A DNA stretch of 64,000 nucleotides from Brugia malayi (Eukaryota > Nematoda > Chromadorea > Rhabditida > Onchocercidae): contig NW_025062477.1 in the NCBI RefSeq assembly GCF_000002995.4, positions 9,086,649 to 9,150,648 on the forward strand, in the 5' to 3' direction. The notes beneath the pieces are model-generated. The model was given only the letters and a program-made list of their open reading frames with translations. It had not been told where the DNA came from and made no database searches. Below are positions 27,801-38,375 of this stretch, piece by piece (within the stretch, counting starts at the first letter, position 1; every line of letters starts with the position of its first letter). The position numbers were made by a program, and so were the translations under genes.

Positions 27801-28568
27801 ACTTTTTCCTTCTTGCTTCACTTCATGTTTCTTCGGAAGACACTTTTTTATTATCTAATTATTCTGTTCCCTTCTCCTCAATTTTACTTCCCGGTTTTCA
27901 CCTGTTTACACCCCACTACTCCATTAATATCACCAATATGTTCTCATCTTATGTTACTGCTTAATGTCCTATCCAATAATTCCGATGTATAAAAATGCCA
28001 AGCGGTTCGGTTGCTGCCATGGTTACAGCATCATAAATTCACTACCCAAACAGAGCCTATCCTACCAGATAGAATTTAAGTGATCTTTCATGCAGACATG
28101 CACATGCACCTTACAGTATTGCGTGCTATCGCAGCAATTCAACAGAAACCCTGATTTCTCACTTTTCTACTGTCTGCCAGTCGTGTGACATGTGCTCGTG
28201 CTCCCTCTTCCCTCGACACCATTCTACAGAATACAAATTTACTCCCTCTCTCTTTCCCTTCTCCCTCCTCTCCCTCTTTCTCTGTCAAATATTGGCTGTT
28301 TTCCAATCGAATGTTGGCTGGCTGCTCGGTGACATACGAAATGGCCTTCTGAAGAACCACCAGGGAACCAAGGATGTATTTCATTCTGAGAAGTTCTAGT
28401 CGTGTCACACAGTACTGTACTGAGCTACGTCAAATCTTCAGAATACTTGTGCTTTCCACCAGCTTTCGCACTCAGTTCAACTCTGCACTACACTACACTT
28501 ACGCAATTCACGCGCTGAAAATACTTCTGAAAGCAGTTCATTCTAATGTTCATTTCTTGCAGCTACGA
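21851..28568. other. Gene-poor 6.7 kb stretch
   Basis: After the zinc-finger 3' UTR I find no supported gene here. Open frames are short and of low complexity. One segment at about 22290-22345 reads as YIEEESDEFT and ends in a strong GTAAGT donor, but has no clear acceptor or start and may be chance or a non-coding first exon. Simple A and T runs occur near 21890, 25200 and 26508. A pyrimidine-rich tract lies at about 28200-28285, upstream of the next gene. No tRNA, rRNA or transposon ends were recognised. Confidence 0.45.
28553..28562 (+). promoter_or_regulatory. Probable spliced-leader acceptor of the LAPTM-like gene
   Basis: TTTCTTGCAG ends six bases before the start ATG at 28569. In nematodes such an acceptor with no matching upstream coding exon usually marks spliced-leader trans-splicing; a cis intron in the 5' UTR is the alternative. 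Confidence 0.5.
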
Positions 28569-29764
28569 ATGCCAAAATTGACCCGAACAAGTTTGCGTGG
28601 TGGTGATCGACGTATGGATGACGTTAACCTGGATGATTTCTGGAATGCAGATGCGGATAAGTACAAGTGCTGCTGTCGTACATTCCATGTCGTCCGAGCA
28701 TCGCTCTTCATTGCCTATGCTCAAATGCTAATCACATTTGTCTTCGCACTTTTCTTCACTTTCTATTACATACAGGTTGGATCCTTCTACATGAAAGAAA
28801 CTCGTTTCATATAAATAAATATCGTTACTTCCATCCATCGATGATTAAATAATTATTAGAAGATAATCGTAAAACATTTCGCATCACTACTGTATGCCTT
28901 TGCGGCTGATTAAATTAGTAGAATACGATTGATTCTGAACCATCGAAAAGAATTAACGAAATTTTTTTGCTAGGAGTTAGCGAACAACTAACACCAGTTA
29001 GTTGGATGACGATTTATTTGCAAACAAAATTCCTGGAACTTTTTTAAGATACATTACAAATAACATACATTCTGCAGTACGCAAAGCGTCATTTATTTAG
29101 GCCATTAACGGACGCTTACTGCAAGACCATTGGATCAATCAGTTAGGTGAACGATATATTTGTAAGTACTTTTTCAACTTATCCAATATTATTTTGAGAA
29201 TCATATAAAGAATTTTCCTTCGATTCGTGTTTTGTTCAGAGTTTGTTTTCACTATTTTCTTTTGCAGCTGAACGAAAGTCATTATATCCACATTAAAATA
29301 GGCTGACGTGTCGGCAGCACTAATTTTTCTCGCTCAACAAAGTGTAATGTTGATAGTTTCACTTGATAAGTATATTGATTGAGAGATTCAACTTTTCTTT
29401 CAATTAAGTCTCATTTTTAGCTTCACTTCTGTTTGCGGTCACGTTACAGTTGCTTCTTGTTCTTTTACTTGTTCACGGGATTCGGACAGAACGCCGCTCA
29501 TTTTTGCTACCCTTTATTGTATTCTCATTGATCGCAGTACTTCTCGGCTTTATCCAGGTAGCTATTTAATGGTTATATTTATCTTGAAATCTAATATAAT
29601 TACCTCCTTTATAAAATTGTTTTTGCTTTTCCAATATTAATCATAAATAGCTTTAAATATTTGTAGATCGGGAACGATTTATTCGGTTTTATGCATCCTT
29701 CGTCATTAGCACACTTAATGTACGACAACAAGTTAGTTCCTTGTTTTTATTTATTGATAGCCTT

Positions 29765-29847
<83 letters not shown>

Positions 29848-30467
29848 CGTAGCGTTATTTATCTTTCATTTATATAATTTATTTGCAGTCAGTTCTTTTC
29901 CCATTTGATTGGGACACTGTTTCAATTATGGTGCGTTGCGACTGTATGGCGATGCTATGGTTTTCTGGGAGACAAGAAGGTTATTTTTATAGCTTTTTGT
30001 AAAATTATGGTTTTTTTTTGATTATTTTGGTACTGGGCAGTGCAGAAAGATGTAATCGATGAATTAGTTTTACTGACACTGAGATCATGTTAATCATATA
30101 TGCATTAGTCAGACGTGGTTTTATTCGGAAGCACCCATTATTCAATTCAGTTTATTCCACGCATATGCTTTTCAGTCTTGGCTTGAAAGAAGGAAAAATT
30201 TCTCTTTAGCTTATTATTAGTTTGAAATATTTGCACAAATCATTTCTGATAATCAAATTCGCGTTCGTATGTGGCATAAGGATGTAAATTTCCTTAAAGT
30301 CATAAATGCATACGTTTTAGGTTGTGCGACACATTGGAGAGCAACTTTCGACGACTCAGATGGCATTTCATTATGACGATATTCCTCATGAATACATTAC
30401 GATGTCACAACCTCCACCGTATGCCGATACTGTGATTAGCATAGATAAAGAACCTCTTACGACATAA
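28569..30467 (+). CDS. LAPTM-like four-helix membrane protein with PY motif, 235 aa
   Basis: Exons 28569-28775, 29101-29161, 29421-29557, 29667-29731, 29889-29979 and 30321-30467 join in phase and give 235 aa. After a polar N terminus comes a cysteine cluster (KYKCCCRTF) and four hydrophobic segments, near residues 47-70, 88-112, 117-140 and 158-182, then a cytosolic tail with PPPYAD (218-223). This order, cysteines next to the first helix, four helices and a PPxY tail, is that of the lysosomal LAPTM4/5 proteins, whose PY motifs bind NEDD4-type ubiquitin ligases for sorting to lysosomes. Sequence similarity beyond this layout is weak, so it may be a nematode family of its own. An in-frame reading frame runs upstream of the ATG, but the acceptor at 28562 argues that translation starts at 28569. 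Confidence 0.82.
29768..29844. repeat. Compound microsatellite (CT)n(TA)n
   Basis: About 16 CT units pass directly into about 22 TA units inside the fourth intron of the LAPTM-like gene. Such arrays are length-variable and the array could serve as a marker. Confidence 0.95.
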
Positions 30468-32248
30468 TAGCTGAATTTTTCGACCACGCAAATCCCAGAT
30501 GAAAATCTTATGCGTATGTGACTTATGCATTTGCGTATATTTTCTTCATTGAAATTTATGGAAATCTTTTTCTCCTTTTTGATAATTTTTTTTCTATTGT
30601 CAGATCGCTGTTACCTGTTTCTCAATAATTTCGGGTTCTCAGGAATTTCTTTAATAGGCTTACAGAATGATTACAACCTATACTTCCTGTTAAACTAACT
30701 CTAAGTTTTATCTCTTCTCTGGATTATCCATCGATTTTTAACTTAAATCCTTAATTTTCTTATATTATATTATTATTAGTGTGATTCGGACTTATTAGAA
30801 GAGTTTTTTTTTTAGTGGAGTTCATGAAATAGTGTAAGTAAGAAGTAGAATTTTTGGAAAATTCACCTGAATTTAAATATGTGACATATACTGACTGATG
30901 TCAGCAGTTCAACTGAACTATTTTTTCTCCTGAAAATTTGTTTGATTTGGAGTAAAACTCTAGCTTTTGTTTTATTCACCGTAATGGGATAACTCCAACT
31001 AAAATAAGAAGAGGAGCAAAAAATTCGTTGATTTCTTCGTCCATGTTTAATATGTCACTCCTAGTTTTGCGTCAAAAAATGTTCTCTTTAATGTAAACGT
31101 CATTTTAAACGTGACTCTTTGTGGTCGTTTTTCTGCATAATGAAGGAAATTCTATGTTGTATTCATTAAGAAATGAACATTAGAATTGGATTACTGAGTT
31201 TCGTCCTTAAATTTTTGAAAGAGGATTTTGAAATATCCTGAGCAAAAGGTTTGATTCTTGATAGCATTTGTATCTTAAGAGAGAATCTCGCTATTCTGCT
31301 GCGAGAGTTTTGGTTTCATTTTTTTAAAAATCACTTTAGACTTATTACTCTCATTTTTTATATGTTGAATAAAACATTGATTGCTGATGTTTTTTCATGT
31401 GAATAGTAAACGGAAGTTTTTAAAACTAATATTGATGAGATTTATACTGTCTACGACAGCGGTTTTGTCAGCACATGTTATTTTTTATTTAATTTAAAGT
31501 CAATTTGTTAATAATTGCAAATGTGCGAACTCGGAATTTCGAAATGTAAGATTCTTCATTGATCTGTCACGATTTAATATCTGTTTGGCATCAGATATTT
31601 TCAGATAACGATTAGAAAACCGTATTAGGTTTCTGGACTTTCCCTCCGACAGTTGGCCCAGAAATAGAAAACTTTTATTTGGGATTTAAGTTTGCACGGC
31701 GCGACCAATTATGTGTCTTTCGAACGGTGCATTGCTTGGGAGAATACAGTCTTCCATTTTTCGTTTTATGCTAGTTTTGGATGACACTTAGGATATGAGG
31801 ACTGTTCTCGAGACTCGAACATGTAAGTAAATGAGAACAGTTAATACCATTGATAAGTAATCAATAAGTAACCTTAAGTAATCAATTTACATTCCTCGCA
31901 AACGCTGCATATATAAAGCGGTAGATGGTGTTCTGTGAGTATTGTTGTTGTTATTTCTATTCTTGTTCTTGTTCTTTTATTATTATTATTATTAATTAAT
32001 AATTATTGTTGTTGTTATTTCTATTCTTGTTCTTGTTCTTTTATTATTATTATTATTAATTAATAATTATTGTTGATTGTTATTGTTGTCATTGTCGTTA
32101 TTATGATTAATTATTATTTTTGCTATTATTATTGTTATTTATTGTTGTTATTAATTATTGAATGCCTACTTCACCCACATATTTCATATGTTTTTAAACA
32201 TTGCAGATTTCAAAGAACTTTAATGAGTGCAATTTATAGTTAGCTGGA
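30468..32248. other. Intergenic between LAPTM-like and TMED genes
   Basis: The LAPTM-like 3' UTR may extend to AATAAA near 31368-31373. No coding segment was recognised. The end holds the tandem repeat at 31941-32068 and a further run rich in TTATTA and TTGTTG. A TTTAAACATTGCAG acceptor ends near 32206, about 42 bases before the TMED start; the leader between them carries a short upstream ORF. Confidence 0.5.
31941..32068. repeat. Perfect 64-bp tandem duplication
   Basis: The unit at 31941-32004 is repeated without change at 32005-32068. Each unit is itself made of TTG, TTC and TTA triplets and ends in ATTAATTAATAATT. Perfect identity suggests a recent duplication, or selection or an assembly effect. 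It lies about 180 bp upstream of the TMED start. Confidence 0.9.
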
Positions 32249-33998
32249 ATGTTACTATCAAAAATTGCAGCCTTTTGTGTTATAGCTTTTGTTAAAGCTA
32301 TCGAATTAACGTTTGAGTTATCAGACAGTGCGAATCAGTGTTTTTTTGAGGATATCAAAGATGGCATTGACTGCGTCATTGAATATCAGGTGCTATATTT
32401 CAGTTGTCTTTATGAGGTTCAGATAATGTTGTGAATGGTCTTCCTGTCATCCTTTCCAGGGCATCATATTCTTTTCTTTAATGATGAAAACCCTTTAATT
32501 TATTAGAACATTTCATGACTTTCTTTTGGGATTATTATCTCCTTGCAATCTCTTTAACTTAAAAATTTTGGAACCAATTGCTTATGGATGTGATCTTTTG
32601 CACTTCACATGATTTCATATCAACTTGATTTGAATAGATTAGAAAAATACAATTTACATTTTCATGTATGATTATTTTCAGGTAGTAACAGGTGGTCAGT
32701 ATGATGTAGATATGACGCTTGAAGATAAGGAAGGTAAAATCTTATATAAAGGTGTCAAAAAGCAATATGACAGTTTTTCATGGAAAACAGAAACAGAAGG
32801 AACATATAAGGTTTTTTTTTTTCATTAAATTCTGAAATCCCTTGAATATAAAATCAAGTTTTATGGAAAAGTTGTCGCTGTTGAAAATTATATTAGAAAA
32901 TCATTAAGATTTCTGCCTTAATCGAATGAGACGTGTAGATTTTCTTTAATTTTCTTTCACCTCATAGTTTTTTTAGGCATGCTTCTCAAATGAATTCTCA
33001 ACTTTTTCACATAAAGTAGTCTACATGGATTGGCAAAAAGGAGATGAGGGTCAACTTTTACCAAGTATAGTTTCCATTTTAGCTTAGAAACTGACAACAT
33101 TCTTTCTCCTTGTTTTCATATCAACTTGATTTGAGTAGATCAGAAAAATGAACTGAAATTCCATTTTTGGTATGTCAGACATCTCCATATAATAGAATAA
33201 TCCAACTCAATTCAGATGTCGATAGGGTAACTTCACGAATAGCAGCCATGACGCAACTTGAAACATCTGCATCAGCTATTGGTGATCGGTTAAGGCTAAT
33301 TGATGATTATCAAACACATCACCGATTAAGAGAAGCTACTGGGCGTAAGCGCGCGGAGGACCTCAATGAGCGCGTTTTACTATGGTCTTTGGGACAAACG
33401 GCTATTATTATTACTTTGGGAATTGCACAGGTAACATTTGATTGGCTTTTTTTTTTTTGTTATTGTTGTTCAAAGGCCATACAAACATGAATTTTGCATC
33501 TTTTAATTTATGAGTTGTCTTCACTAAATGGTAAGACTTTGTTGAATTATTATGCTATCACTCTTTTAAAACACAGAATAAAAGTTCATTCCAAAGTATT
33601 AATATTCACAGAAAATACACTATTAATTCTTGGTAATGACTGGTGGTGTAGAATCTCTTAAATCCGAAATAAAAATATGTTTAGTTACGAAAGGTATTCA
33701 AGGGAAAATAACTTTGGAAAGTTGGAAAAACTGAAAACCACACGTACCTCTGAGACAATGCTTTAACTAGATTCTAACTAAATATGTATTTTCTTTAATA
33801 ACTAGATATGTTTTTTTTTTTTTTTTTTTTGATAACTCGTTCTAGCTGGAGTAGCAAATGTGAGCGAAAAACTATAATTATAATTACAAGTTTACACTTA
33901 CAAAGTGATGTGATTCGAACGAAAAGTCCATTAACTGTATTCATTTACAGGTGCTCCTACTTCGTTCATTTTTCACCGAGAAACGAACGATCTTCTGA
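32249..33998 (+). CDS. tmed-3: p24 family cargo receptor, TMED3/TMED7 type
   Basis: p24 proteins cycle between ER and Golgi in COPII and COPI vesicles and select cargo. Five exons, 32249-32389, 32682-32810, 32977-33069, 33179-33430 and 33951-33998, give 220 aa. A signal peptide (about residues 1-17) is followed by the GOLD domain with paired cysteines C31 and C92, the blocks [22 protein letters not shown] and [12 protein letters not shown], a coiled coil including [20 protein letters not shown], one membrane helix (about 190-210) and a short tail with SFFTEKR, holding the FF and basic signals used for coat binding. These blocks match the TMED3/7 (gamma) branch best; the C. elegans orthologue would be tmed-3. 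The third exon uses an ATA|GTTTCC donor; a nearby GTATAG donor breaks the frame. Confidence 0.95.
32613..32648 (+). repeat. Intronic repeat copy 1 in the TMED gene
   Basis: This 36-nt segment recurs at 33115-33150 with two transitions. It lies 33 bases before the exon 2 acceptor. Confidence 0.75.
33115..33150 (+). repeat. Intronic repeat copy 2 in the TMED gene
   Basis: Second copy of the 32613-32648 element, 28 bases before the exon 4 acceptor. The similar spacing to an acceptor suggests it may include branch-point context carried along in a local duplication. Confidence 0.75.
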
Positions 33999-34835
33999 TT
34001 TGCTGCGTTGTAGTAAATACTTTGCCTTCTTATAATTCGTGTTTATTATTTACGCTTTCGCCAGACTTCATTTGGTTTGAACAATCGCACGACTGGTCAG
34101 TAGATTGTTTTTCCGGAGGTATTTTCGGGATAAGTTCCATCCCATCCTGAGGTTGTGTCGGAATATTCTCCAGTTTACTAGTATACTTCTGAAATTATTC
34201 ACTGTATAACTTGGTATATATTATTATAATAATATAAGTTATGATAAAACCAGTGAAGAAAAATATTTGCTGAACATTACCTACATGAATCTGTTTTAGA
34301 AATCACTACTTTTATTTGGAAATTTCTAAAACAAGTTACTGAAAATTGTTGGATCTCATAGTTTATAGTTCTTCATATGTTGTATATTTTCTTCTACATC
34401 ATTTTTGCTCCTATTACTATGCGGCGCAGAAGTCGTCCTTTTTCTTTTTTCTTTAACCCATGGGAAATACAGAGAACTTTCTAAAACCTCCCGAAAACTT
34501 CTCACGTTTTAAAAACCATCTGTTTTGCTATAGTTTGAATATATATATTTCATTGTTGTGTGGACATTCGGTAGTAGGCTTTCGTTGATAAGCAAATGTA
34601 ACTGTAACAAAGGAATGAAAATCTTTAGTCTTTTCATGATTCAAAATTTGGAAATTAAGAAATATTGATAGCGAATTATCTTTACTCTTAAGTTCGAGAA
34701 AATTTAGTATTGCAATTATTTGAATTATTATTTATATATTATTATCACTCAACTTATTTTTTGATCACCAGTTGTGTCTCATTTTTTAGAAATAACTTAA
34801 GAGTAAAGATGGTATAGCGCAATGAAAATTCCTAT
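33999..34835. other. Convergent 3' region between TMED and POGLUT2-like genes
   Basis: The two genes end toward each other here. No coding segment was found, including a search for a last POGLUT2 exon that would end in a KDEL-type signal. The region is AT-rich, with several short ATATAT tracts. Confidence 0.5.
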
Positions 34836-37219
34836 TTATGGCAAAGAAACCTGCACAAAATCGGCATAATAGCAGTAAACATTCAGAGGTTGAAGATGCT
34901 GGAGCACAAATTGGCGCATCGCCTTTAATGTCTGAAATTTGTAAAGATGAGGGAAGAGTGATACATTCCACACTAAGTGAAGATTGACATCGCAGACTCT
35001 TGATAACTTTTGGAAATTGCATGTGTTCATTTCAGATGAAGAACGGTTACATTATAAATAAAGTCACCTTGTTATAATCTTGTGTCCGTGCCCATTTGAT
35101 CTGTTCAATGAGAGTTGAATCACTAAAGTGAAAATAATGTAGTCCTTCTTCTAGATCGGCGTAAAAATGTTCATAATAATCAGAGAACGATTTGAAAACG
35201 ATGCTATCTCCAGCCAGCAAAAAAGGAAAACGATACGCAGCAACCGTTCCATCAATGCTTAGTATAAATTTGTACTGGAATTCCATTTCTTTCATTTCAT
35301 TTCAAAGATTTAAGTGGTACTATAAGTAATCAGTATATGAATAAAACCAGTATGAACCTCGAAGAAGTTAGGGAACGGCATTGTTTCAACCGTCGGCGTG
35401 TGCTGGGATTCGTTGAAGAAGAAATATCTCGTAATTCCTGCATCCAGAAAATTAGGATGTAATTTTGATAATTGCGCTATATGAAGTCGCAGCTATAATA
35501 AAAGCTCCATTTATTCGGGAATAAGCTGGTAAAACCTTCAGCATTAAGGCATATATTATATATACAAAATGGTTGTATTTTTTTTTGGGATCGATCTAAC
35601 TTTAAACAGTTTCAGGAAAGCTATATTTGAAATGAAATACAGTATACCTTACTAGAATCTCGACCTCGAAACACAGCTTTATCTTTCTTTTGTTTCCATT
35701 TATAATGTTTTTCACCTCTTACGGAATGTATGTCGAGTATTACCGATTCCATAGAGTCAATTACTGATTTCATTAGCTCATACGTTGGCATTACGATATC
35801 GGTTGTATCTTAAATTATAAGTTGTGCACTGTTTCCATAGAATTGCAATGGTTTTTGCAAATTTAGAAAGATCAGCATATTGCAAGTCATAATATGCAAG
35901 TCACAGTTTTGTTTGCATTACTCAATTTATTAAATTTTATTGTAAAAATTTTGTACCTTTGGAACCACACCAGCTAATCATTGGAACAAGGTCACTTTCT
36001 GCCTTTGCAAGCGGCCAGTCGCCAAGATTGAAGATAAATTCTGTATTTGGCAAATACATTTTTCTCATCAATGACGTGAATGCTGCATCAACAAATATCC
36101 GGAAACCCGTATAATCACCAAAACACTGTCTATACAACTGAAGATGAGCACATAATTTTAAAATATGAATTGGTTTTTATTTTTCCCCATAAGACTGCTC
36201 TTTTGTTGGAGTCTGATTGCAAAGGAGAAAAAGTGACTACAGTCATTTGAACAGCGTTAGTAATGTAGAAAGAATTACCCAATCAAACGAAAAGATTCAC
36301 CCAAATTTGGTCCGATTGTAATTTGGAAGTGGTTTCAATTATATCAAAGATCGATTGAGAAAGTCTATAACACAAACCCGTAGAAAAGGCGTAGAATTTC
36401 AATTACTTAGAAACATTTACATTATTTTCAATGATTTGATAATGACATAATGCACTGCCACGGCGATGCTGCGGACTTGCCCATTTCTTTTTTACTATCG
36501 TTAATACTTCTTCAAAATTAATCGTAGACCATTGACTTAAATCACTATCAAGCTGTGAATGTTGTGATGTACAACCAGATTCCTGCATCCACTGCGAAAC
36601 GATCCCTTTCGGACAATCACAGTATTCCGAATAAAGCAAACTTCCATCAGCTAAATAACGTCATAACGTTGGAGAACTGCAATGCGTTTAAAAATCGCAG
36701 ATATCGTAAAGGATAGAAATCAAATGTAAGATGTCATCTGTGTATGCATGTGAGTTTATCATTAACTAATGAATACCAAACCTTTCTTAATTACAATTGG
36801 GGAGTCGCACAATGGGACACCGTTTGGAGTATGAATATTGATAACCATCTGTAGACAAGAAGACCATAACCGCAATCGTAGCACATATGAGCCGTCGTGA
36901 TAATCAAGTAGTTGGAACCTATAATTCTTCATGACATCTTAAAATCATAACGTTTATATTAAAAATAGTACTTTGAGCAATAGATTTAAGAAGCAGCTCG
37001 CTGCTGTAGAAAAACTAACCGATGACGACAAGATCCCAAAATAGATACTTTTAAAGGGCCTACAGATTGCGTAATATTAGTTTCGCCATACCGCAACTGT
37101 ATATGCAAATAGCGAACCGGCAAATCAAGTTTAAGTGCACCGAAACAGAGAGCATTTTCAGCTCCTTTGGCGAATGATGAAATGAACAAACCAGCGGCAA
37201 ACAAAAAATAATAAGACAT
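34836..37219 (-). CDS. Protein O-glucosyltransferase, POGLUT2/3 (KDELC) type
   Basis: POGLUT2/3 enzymes are ER proteins that attach glucose to serines of EGF repeats. Eight exons on the minus strand: 37219-37020, 36918-36782, 36650-36421, 36137-35957, 35808-35648, 35492-35358, 35274-35068 and 34931-34836, about 448 aa. A signal peptide (about residues 1-20) is followed by a filamin-like domain (about 25-110, LPVRYLHIQ, HDGSYVLRLRLW), then the CAP10/GT90 catalytic domain with YCDCP, LCHYQI, GFRIFVDAAF, LGDWPLA, ISWCGS, DIVMPTYEL, FRGRDSS and SIDGTVAAYRFPFLLAGDS, matching human POGLUT2 in order. The product ends FVQVSLP, about 50 residues earlier than human POGLUT2, with no KDEL-like ER signal. 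Either the last exon is missed or the nematode form is retained otherwise. The donor-like GTTTCT at 34850 leaves room for a missed exon. Confidence 0.92.
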
Positions 37220-38375
37220 TTCCTATCATCTGAAACTGATGTTTCTTTAAATTTTCCTGCAAATATATAACAGTTACTAAGGAGGGAACGGTAACTGGGA
37301 GACAGGTAAAATGCTCCCCATCAGACCTTTACTGTTGCGTGAAATTTGTGCTTACACAAGATTGTCAGTAAATATTCATTCTAACACTACTCATGTATCC
37401 GTTAATTCTAATCAGTTTAGACAGTGCTTTTGAAAAAAACATAGGAGTAGAACTTTCTAGTTATGAGAATGAAAACTGAAATCAACAAAAAACATAAAAT
37501 GATAGTGAGCTTTCCAATTTGACAAATTATGAGTGGATCCAAAAAACTAAATACTGTGTGACAATGAATTATTCATGTGAATCAAAAAGTGTTTTGTTGT
37601 AGAATAGAAAAAAATCCAACTTTATCCAACTTTCAAACTTACAACAAACAAACAACAAAGGATAACAAACAGAGAACATGTAGTCTCATGAAAAGCTACT
37701 CAAGTCCGAACAATCCAAGTTTTCAAGTTAACTTTAAAACTTCATTACTTCTGAATCTTTCCTTACAAATACACACACAATAAACGCGCTACATTCCATG
37801 AGGCTAGAAAACTTATTGAATACGGAAAATTATGAGTGGATCTAAAAACATAGCGTGATTGGTGGTAGTGAGAGACTGAATGCTCTAATAACTTCTATCA
37901 TCAGCTTCTTCCTTTATCTGCAAAAACTATATATTTTATTTGTTTTAAAGTTTGCAATCGACCTTTCGACTCCATATCATTTTTTGATTTCAACTTCTGT
38001 TTGTTAACTTCTATCAGTGACATCAAACCGGTAATTAGTTCGTTTACCAAAAGTTGATTCAGGAGACTGGTCCTCAGCTTAGATATTTAGGCACATTAAT
38101 TGCTTGCATAATGATTTCAATAATAATTTGGACAAGTATAAAATCAGAGCTCTAAATCTATTTCAGATTAAACTACATCACTGACAAACAAATTAATGAC
38201 ACTAATACGCTCAAGGCAAGCTGATAAGGAACTTGAAAAACAAACTCTTGCTAAAAATAATCGAGATATTTCGAATTCAATTCAAAACGAAGTATTAAAC
38301 ATTCAAACTGATTCCGTTTTAGGACCTTGACAATTCAGTACAAGAAATTATTTTGAAACTGAATACTCAAACATG
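37220..38375. other. Intergenic between POGLUT2-like and NOP58 genes
   Basis: Both flanking genes are on the minus strand; this holds the NOP58 3' UTR and the POGLUT2-like promoter. A TTTCAG acceptor ends ten bases before the POGLUT2-like ATG (37230-37235), consistent with trans-splicing. No coding segment recognised. Spacing over 1.1 kb argues against an operon. Confidence 0.5.

Noticed and set aside
28374..28568. In-frame upstream extension of the LAPTM-like gene
   Set aside because: The extension is basic and serine-rich without similarity, and a strong acceptor lies six bases before the internal ATG.
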